The notes under the pieces: generated by a model | What the model was told of the DNA's origin: nothing | The model's database searches: none | What the model saw: only the letters and a program-made list of their open reading frames with translations | Assembly (NCBI RefSeq): GCF_024362805.1 | Contig: NZ_CP093299.1 | Span: 3,504,001 to 3,568,000, forward strand | Source of the DNA: Salipaludibacillus sp. LMS25 | GTDB lineage: Bacteria > Bacillota > Bacilli > Bacillales > Salisediminibacteriaceae | Length of the DNA: 64,000 nt | Direction: 5' to 3' | In this document: in pieces, positions 58,394 to 64,000 of the stretch | How positions within the stretch are numbered: the stretch's first letter is position 1 | Layout: each line of letters begins with the position of its first letter | Made by a program: the position numbers and the translations under genes

Positions 58394-60094
58394 TTAGTTT
58401 AAGTCAGTGACTGCTGCCAGTTCGTCCTCTAGAAAACGCATTAATTCTTTAATCATCGTTTCAGAAAAGTCAAAGGTAATCCCTGCAGCAGCATAAACAT
58501 CAGGTAGAGAGCGGGAGGAACCAAGCTTCAGAGCTTTTTTATAATTTTTCATTGCTCGTTCGGGATTTTCTCGATACTGCTTATACATTTGGAGGGCACC
58601 TAACTGGGCAATCACATACTCAATAAAATAAAAGGGGACTTCAAAAATGTGAAGAATACGCAGCCAAGCACTTTCAGCCCATGTCTCGTAGCCACTCCAA
58701 TCAACAACAGAGGAGTTATAATATTTTTGTAGCTCAAAAAATTTAGCATTTCTTTCTGCGACTGAATGCGATGGATTTTCATAGAGCCAATGTTGGAATT
58801 GATCGACGACAACGCCCGTAGGAAGAAAATTAATAATTCCTTTTAACTGCTCTTTTTTTGCCCGCAAGAAGTCGGTTTTATTCTCGTAAAACTCATCCCA
58901 CTGGTCCATTGTTAACAGTTCCATACTCATACTAGCTAATTCACTGGATTCCATCGGTGTGTCACGGTATTTGTTCAGCTTTAAATTCTTTTTTAAATCA
59001 TTATGAATACAATGCCCCATTTCATGAAGAAGGGTGATCATATCATCGTGTGTTTGTGATGCATTCATAAATATAAAAGAAAGCTTTGAAACTGGTAGCG
59101 GGGTACAAAATCCTCCAGGTGACTTTCCTTTTCGCGTTGTCAAATCAAGCATTTGGCGTTCATCCATTGTCGTTAGTAGTTCAGCAAATCGGCTGTCCAT
59201 CTTAGAAAAGATGTTAGTGGTTCTCTGAACGAGCTCACCTCTCGTATTAAAGGGCTTTAATGGCAACTCTCCTTTCGCGACACCATTCGTATCCCACGGC
59301 CGGTAAAGGTCAACACCTAATTCGCTTTTATGGGCTGTTTGAAGCTTCTCTTTAAGAGGGGTGACATGTTTACGTACTGCCTCAGCTAATGTTTTACAAT
59401 CTTCTGGCGTGTAGTCAAACCGTTCATATTTCTTAAACATATAGTCGCGATAATTATCTAAACCTGAATTTTTTGCTTTTTTTTGTCTAATTTGAATGAG
59501 GTCATCCATAATTTTTTGTAAAGGTGTTTCGATTGTTATAAAAGCTTCAGCAATGTGTGAGAAAGCTTCTTTTCGAACGGCTCTTTCTTCATTTTCCAAA
59601 TAAATAGAGAGCTCACTCAATGTTTTCTCTTCTCCATGCCAATCCACTGTTAAATGACTTGTATATTCGAAATAGTTAGTTGCTAATCGGTCCTCATCCA
59701 CTTCAAGACTAATATTTTCTTCTCTAAATAACGCTTTAGCGTTCTGTTTACATTTAATAAATTGTGCATAATCACTTGAATTTAACTCCTCTTTATAGGG
59801 AGAAGCAAGAAATTTCTCATCCAACAGTGCGTTGTATTTTTTAACGAGAGGCTCAATCATTTGCTGATCGTATTCAAACTGCCGTTTCTTCTCTTCAGAA
59901 TGACTATAGCATTGGAAATCTATGTAATGGCCTGTTAAACCTTCTTCTATTTCATCCAAAAACGTCGATTGTTCGATTAACCAGCTTTCTAAATTGTGTG
60001 CGGAATTAATAGGTGTATTAAGTAGTTTTGTAAACCTCGCTTCAATGGCCTTAAGGTTATGAAAATCAATTTTTTCTTTATAATAGGTAGCCAT
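58394..60094 (-). CDS. pepF: M3-family oligoendopeptidase F
   Basis: 566 residues, cytoplasmic zinc peptidase that cuts peptides of roughly 7-17 residues. The zinc site is ITLLHEMGHCIHNDL with the third ligand Glu in MESSELASMSMELL. The N-terminal helical domain and the C-terminal YYNSSVVDWSGYETWAESAW segment are complete. AAGGAGGAAGGAAC precedes the ATG. Confidence 0.93.
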   Translation of the reverse strand: MATYYKEKIDFHNLKAIEARFTKLLNTPINSAHNLESWLIEQSTFLDEIEEGLTGHYIDFQCYSHSEEKKRQFEYDQQMIEPLVKKYNALLDEKFLASPYKEELNSSDYAQFIKCKQNAKALFREENISLEVDEDRLATNYFEYTSHLTVDWHGEEKTLSELSIYLENEERAVRKEAFSHIAEAFITIETPLQKIMDDLIQIRQKKAKNSGLDNYRDYMFKKYERFDYTPEDCKTLAEAVRKHVTPLKEKLQTAHKSELGVDLYRPWDTNGVAKGELPLKPFNTRGELVQRTTNIFSKMDSRFAELLTTMDERQMLDLTTRKGKSPGGFCTPLPVSKLSFIFMNASQTHDDMITLLHEMGHCIHNDLKKNLKLNKYRDTPMESSELASMSMELLTMDQWDEFYENKTDFLRAKKEQLKGIINFLPTGVVVDQFQHWLYENPSHSVAERNAKFFELQKYYNSSVVDWSGYETWAESAWLRILHIFEVPFYFIEYVIAQLGALQMYKQYRENPERAMKNYKKALKLGSSRSLPDVYAAAGITFDFSETMIKELMRFLEDELAAVTDLN

Positions 60095-60350
60095 GTTCCT
60101 TCCTCCTTAAAATAGTACTCGTTTCTACAAGGATAATATATATCGTGATAAACGTCTAAAGAAATGGCAAATCAATACGTATAGAGATAATCTTCAAAAC
60201 CAATAAGCTTTCTATATTTGTGTAGTGAAGGAGATTGCAATTCGTCTTAAAAGGCTGTGAAGCATTAGTGACATTGATTAAGATCTAACAGGAAATCATC
60301 GATCGAATGTGGAAAAAGTTAATGACGTGAAAAAGAGGAGGATGAAAAGC

Positions 60351-61268
60351 ATGAAAATATTAGTTTTAGGTGCTGGAGCAACTGGGGGGTATTTCGGTGG
60401 ACGGCTTCTAGAAAAAGGGGAGGATGTGACGTTTCTTGTAAGAGAAAGGCGTCATAAACAGATAAAAGAAGAAGGATTAGTGATAAAAAGTGTCCATGGG
60501 AATGTGACGTTAAAGCCGCGGACACTTCTGCCAGGAAGTGGTGATGAACCATTTGATGTGGTTATTATGGCTACAAAATCATATCATCTTCATGAAGCTT
60601 TACAAACAGTGGAGCCGTTCGTTAGAGAATATACCACGATTATTCCATTACTTAACGGTATAGAGCATGTGGACGAGTTAACTAGGTATTATTCAAAAAA
60701 TCAAGTGATGGGAGGGCTTTGTTTTATAGAGTCTACATTAGACGAAAGAGGTCATATAATTCAATCGAGCAGCACGCATGAATTAACTTACGGAGAGTGG
60801 TCAGGGAGAAGGTCTCGTCGAACAGAGGAACTAGAGGCGATTTTTTCTGGAACGAAAGCATCTTTTCGTTTAAGTGATCATATCGAACGAGATATGTGGC
60901 ATAAATATTTGTTCATTACGGTGCTTTCGGGTATCACATCTTTAATGCGTTCTGCTATAGGGCCTATTCGAGATACACTTGAAGGAAGGACCTATATTCA
61001 GCAATTATTTGAAGAAGTGAGACTTACGATGACTGAGGAAGGGGCTCCGTTAGCTAACGGTATAGTAGAAAAACAAATGGGGTTGATTGATCGTGCTGAC
61101 TTTTTTATGAAATCATCGATGCTGAGAGATATTGAAAAGAATCATTATATCGAGGCAGATCATATACAAGGTTATCTGTTGTTGTTAGCAGAGAGATTAG
61201 GGATTGAAACACCCCTTTTAAGGCTGACTTATCAGCATTTGAAAGTATATGAGAAGAATCTTGATTAA
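60351..61268 (+). CDS. 2-dehydropantoate 2-reductase family protein
   Basis: 305 residues from the ATG at 60351, 9 bases after GAGGAGG (two ATGs lie just before). NADPH motif MKILVLGAGATGGYFGGRL, catalytic Lys in VIMATKSYHL, and ApbA_C domain with DMWHKYLFITVLSGITSL and SSMLRDIEKNHYIEADHIQG. PanE reduces ketopantoate in pantothenate synthesis; several paralogues exist in Bacillaceae, so the physiological substrate is not certain. Confidence 0.87.
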   Translation: MKILVLGAGATGGYFGGRLLEKGEDVTFLVRERRHKQIKEEGLVIKSVHGNVTLKPRTLLPGSGDEPFDVVIMATKSYHLHEALQTVEPFVREYTTIIPLLNGIEHVDELTRYYSKNQVMGGLCFIESTLDERGHIIQSSSTHELTYGEWSGRRSRRTEELEAIFSGTKASFRLSDHIERDMWHKYLFITVLSGITSLMRSAIGPIRDTLEGRTYIQQLFEEVRLTMTEEGAPLANGIVEKQMGLIDRADFFMKSSMLRDIEKNHYIEADHIQGYLLLLAERLGIETPLLRLTYQHLKVYEKNLD

Positions 61269-61292
61269 AGTGGTTGGCTCATGAAGCAAGCA

Positions 61293-61319
61293 AGGAGGTT
61301 GTCTGGATGACAACCTCCT
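61293..61319. terminator. Hairpin between convergent genes
   Basis: AGGAGGTTGTC / GACAACCTCCT with a 5-base loop; lies between the reductase and the minus-strand 3D-domain gene. No strong T-run. Confidence 0.6.
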
Positions 61320-61329
61320 CAGCGTCGCA

Positions 61330-62286
61330 TTATGGAGTTTCAATTATAGTGACTTGCACATTTTGCCGTCCAAAGGCGATTGCTTCTTCCTGAGACGGGA
61401 CATGTAAGTCGATGCGTTGTCCTGTGATAGCGCCACCTACATCACCGGCAATAGCCCGGCCATAACCTTCAACTTCTACAATTGATCCTAAAGGTATAAC
61501 GGAAGGGTCTACCGCGATAACTTTTTCATCAGGATTATTTCTTAAGTCAATACCTGTTGCTGTAATGCCTGAGCAACCATCACAGTAAGCAGTGTATGCT
61601 GTTGCTTCCATCGTTAGTGTACCTTCAGTTTCTGTGTTAGATGGTGTTTCTTCATTATTGTCTTCATCCTCAACTGATACATCAGGAGAATAAGGTGATG
61701 TGTCAACTGTTTCGGATTGGTTTGTATCTTGATTATGATTGTATCTGCTAGTCACGTCATGTAAAGTTGCATAAGTATGTGGGCCTGCAATGCCTTCCTC
61801 ATCTTCAACATCCTCTTCTTGTTGAAAGTGAATGAGCGCTTCTTCTGTAAGCGGGCCAAACTTACCGTCCTGATCACTATTATAATAACCTAATTCAGCT
61901 AAGTCTTCTTGTAAGGCAAGAACGAGGTCATTTTCGTCTCCTCGTTCGAGTCCGAGGAGTGCTCCCACTGTTTGAACACCTGCTAGCCCGTCAACTAGCA
62001 AATCGTATTCTTCTTGATAATCTTTAATAGCTTCCTCCGTGTTGGCATCAAATTCAGAACTCCATTCATCATTGCCCTCAGGTTTTTCAAGAAGTTCGTT
62101 TTCTTCTAGAAGCTCTTTCAGTTCCACGACATGCTCGTGGGACTTTCCTTTATATAGTAGTTTTTCACCTAATTCTTGCTCGCCATCAGCTGCTTGAGCC
62201 TCTGTGCCCGTAAAGAAAATGGCGCCGGCTGCCACCGCTGAGATGCCCAATCGTTGAAATGATCGGATTTTAGTATTTGGTTTCAT
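61330..62286 (-). CDS. Secreted cell-wall protein with two peptidoglycan-binding motifs and a 3D domain
   Basis: 318 residues from the ATG at 62284-62286, behind GAAGGAGGTT. A signal peptide (to about residue 32, TEAQA) is followed by two PG_binding_1 units (about 45-115, LLVDGLAGVQTVGALLG; 118-180, GYYNSDQDGKFGPLTEEAL), an acidic Asn/Glu/Ser linker, and a C-terminal 3D (lytic transglycosylase-like) domain with AVDPSVIPLGSIVEV and DVGGAITGQRIDLHV carrying the three aspartates. It is very acidic. Related to YocH/YabE-type muralytic proteins. Confidence 0.88.
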   Translation of the reverse strand: MKPNTKIRSFQRLGISAVAAGAIFFTGTEAQAADGEQELGEKLLYKGKSHEHVVELKELLEENELLEKPEGNDEWSSEFDANTEEAIKDYQEEYDLLVDGLAGVQTVGALLGLERGDENDLVLALQEDLAELGYYNSDQDGKFGPLTEEALIHFQQEEDVEDEEGIAGPHTYATLHDVTSRYNHNQDTNQSETVDTSPYSPDVSVEDEDNNEETPSNTETEGTLTMEATAYTAYCDGCSGITATGIDLRNNPDEKVIAVDPSVIPLGSIVEVEGYGRAIAGDVGGAITGQRIDLHVPSQEEAIAFGRQNVQVTIIETP

Positions 62287-62443
62287 AAGTCGAAAACCTC
62301 CTTCATGTGTTTCCTCTTTCAACGATGCCTATCGTATCAGCCCCTGGATAAAGGATCAATGGTTTCGGCTATGATTTAATGATTTGCAAAGGGATTGTCA
62401 AGGTCTGAAATGTTCCTGTCATTTATAAGAGAATGTTTCAAGG

Positions 62444-62865
62444 TTATTCATGATTTAACGACAATGCTCGCCACTCATGTTCAAGAATACTCATCTCATA
62501 CATTCCCCAATAGGCATTATCCACATTCACGTGATCACGAAAATAGCCTTCTTGAATAAACCCAAACTTTTCGTAAATATATTTTGCCCGTAAGTTTGTA
62601 TCAAAAACGCCTAATGAGACTTTATGTAGTTGTAATGTGTTAAAGGCATATGAAAGTACTTTTTTTAATAAAACAGGAGTATACCCATGCCCACGTGCTT
62701 CAGGAGCCAGCAATACTTTTCCAATACGGGCAGATCGATGCTGTAGATTCAGTTTTCCTAATGATATATGACCGATAGGAGAAGCAGTAGTTTGAGAGAG
62801 GACGGTAAATATGTGGCCTTCCTATAGACCGAATGTTCGTCAGCGTAGCCAACAAGTTTAATCAT
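62444..62865 (-). pseudogene. GNAT N-acetyltransferase, N-terminus broken
   Basis: The C-terminal two thirds is intact: IGHISLGKLNLQHRSARIGK, VLLAPEARGHGYTPVLLKK (acetyl-CoA loop), YAFNTLQLHKVSLGVFDTN, IYEKFGFIQEGYFRDHV. It has no start in this frame; an ATG at 62863-62865 begins MIKLVGYADEHSVYR in another frame that soon stops. A deletion and frameshift in the N-terminal third is inferred. A short protein starting at ATG 62711-62713 would lack the first strands. Confidence 0.75.
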
Positions 62866-63427
62866 GTCAGTCACTCCTTGTTTAAGTTTAATTGTATGTG
62901 CATAAATTCAATTATACAGGAATTGTTATCCGGAGAAGCTTGTTATGACGAATAAACAGTTTGATTTAAAAAGAAGTATCTTCGGTTAAAAAATGATGGT
63001 GTTTAGTTGATTGAGAAGGGAAATTATTGGTATGATAGACCTTGATATAGTAGGGACTGATGTCGTGTGTGAGGCTTACTGCACGTTTTTGTAATAAAAA
63101 AAACTTCGAATAAATGAAACAATAATCTGAAGGTGAGGGAAAAGAATTTTACTAAAGGTGAAATCAGAGCAAAATGGCAGACTCTAAAAGGGTCTATGTA
63201 TCTCATCTAGGCTAAATTGTAGGTGATTGTAAGAAGGAACGCTCTCTTCACCACTAGACGTGAAGATTAAAAAAGGATGTTCTGCACATGTAATGTACTC
63301 TTACAGTTAAATAGTGATGAGATATCATACATAGGACGAATTGATGCAGTTAGTTACATGATATAGTTTTTAACATATAGTGAACTAATTAATTGGTTAT
63401 GTAATAAATGGTTAAAGGAGACGAGAG
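62866..63427. other. Intergenic stretch before the methionine aminopeptidase gene
   Basis: About 560 AT-rich bases. No coding frame, riboswitch or strong terminator could be supported. Confidence 0.4.
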
Positions 63428-64000
63428 ATGATTCAAAGAAAATCGGCACGAGAGATTGAATTGATGAAAGAGGCAGGGAAGCTAGTGGCAAGTATCCACC
63501 GTAAATTAGCAACGCTGATAGAACCAGGTATTACAACCCTTGAATTAGACGCATATGTAGAAAAAACCTTAACACAATTTGAAGCCAAACCGGCTCAAAA
63601 AGGCTATCAAGGCTATAAATTTGCTACGTGCGCCTCGATCAATGATGAGATATGCCATGGTTTTCCAAGAAAAAGTCCTCTGAAAGAAGGAGATGTGGTG
63701 ACAATGGATTTTGTTGTCGATTTTAATGGGGGGCTCGCTGATTCTGCTTGGACTTATACGGTAGGAGAGGTGACGGAGGAAATTAAACAATTGAACAGTG
63801 TGACAGAGGCAGCTTTATACAAAGGGATTGACGTAGCGGTTGCCGGGAATAGAGTAGGCGATATTGGAGCAGCAATCCAAGCTTATGTAGAGCCTTTTGG
63901 TTACGGGATCGTTCGCGATTTTGCCGGACACGGTATCGGTCCAACGATTCATGAAGAGCCTAATATCCCACACTTTGGCTTGCCTGGGAAGGGAAAACGA
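63428..64000 (+). CDS. map: Type I methionine aminopeptidase, C-terminus beyond the window
   Basis: 191 codons visible from the ATG at 63428, behind AAAGGAGACGAG. MetAP landmarks: MIQRKSAREIELMKEAGKLV, SINDEICHGFP, metal-ligand aspartates in VTMDFVVDFNGGLADSAWTY and His in DFAGHGIGPTIHEEP. It removes the N-terminal Met from new proteins. It lies away from the secY/adk cluster and resembles the second MetAP of Bacillales rather than the essential copy. The right window edge cuts the gene before the last Glu ligands. Confidence 0.92.
   Translation, partial: MIQRKSAREIELMKEAGKLVASIHRKLATLIEPGITTLELDAYVEKTLTQFEAKPAQKGYQGYKFATCASINDEICHGFPRKSPLKEGDVVTMDFVVDFNGGLADSAWTYTVGEVTEEIKQLNSVTEAALYKGIDVAVAGNRVGDIGAAIQAYVEPFGYGIVRDFAGHGIGPTIHEEPNIPHFGLPGKGKR

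Overview
The window looks like the chromosome of a low-to-mid-GC, endospore-forming Bacillaceae member. Evidence: SpoVR, a Spo0E-type phosphatase, a YjcZ-type spore peptide, a SinI-type anti-repressor, a GlpP-controlled glp regulon, an ilv-leu operon with a T-box, and strong AAGGAGG ribosome binding sites. Exported proteins (the BMP lipoprotein, the 3D-domain protein) are very acidic, which suggests but does not prove a haloalkaliphile.

Layout. 1-6.6 kb is an accessory, decaying region. It holds one end of an IS21 element (istA/istB), a broken helix-turn-helix gene, a broken peptidoglycan-binding domain, a run of immunity-like genes and decayed open frames that looks like a worn polymorphic toxin/immunity array, and an intact c-di-GMP-I riboswitch directly in front of a 43-residue SinI-like gene. 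6.6-12 kb: lipoprotein, sfsA, manganese catalase, a triple-PAS histidine kinase and a small anchored protein. 12-16 kb: a frameshifted IS110/IS1111-type element and a eutH pseudogene split by a dispersed repeat. 16-24.6 kb: a nucleoside ABC importer (nupNOPQ-like), a stand-alone CheX and the GNAT-nitrilase protein YhcX. 24.7-26.7 kb: an intact IS3 element nested inside a dispersed repeat. 26.8-35.3 kb: galM, glpPFKD with two antitermination leaders, pgcA and a Spo0E-type phosphatase. 35.4-36.2 kb: transposase and nitroreductase remnants. 36.3-40.9 kb: a tandem-PII/DUF1538 operon, prfC and a YjcZ-type peptide. 40.9-50.4 kb: ilvE-[T-box]-ilvB-ilvH-ilvC-leuA-leuB-leuC-leuD on the minus strand. 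50.4-64 kb: spoVR, TPP riboswitch-tenA, pgeF, a broken MFS transporter, aldo/keto reductase, pepF, a ketopantoate-reductase-like gene, a 3D-domain cell-wall protein, a broken GNAT gene and the start of a methionine aminopeptidase gene.

Themes. (1) A family of roughly 150-bp two-hairpin repeats occurs at eight or nine places, all on the plus strand; one copy sits in eutH and one is cut by the IS3 element with a clean 3-bp target duplication, which gives a relative chronology. (2) Pseudogenes are frequent: eutH, an MFS transporter, GNAT, nitroreductase, IS3 orfB, IS110 transposase, HTH and PG-binding genes. (3) Metabolic operons carry readable control: cre-like boxes before glpF, nupN and between ilvE and spoVR; GlpP-type leaders before glpF and glpD; a T-box inside the ilv-leu operon; a TPP riboswitch before tenA; a c-di-GMP switch before the SinI-like gene. 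No tRNA, rRNA or CRISPR array was recognised.
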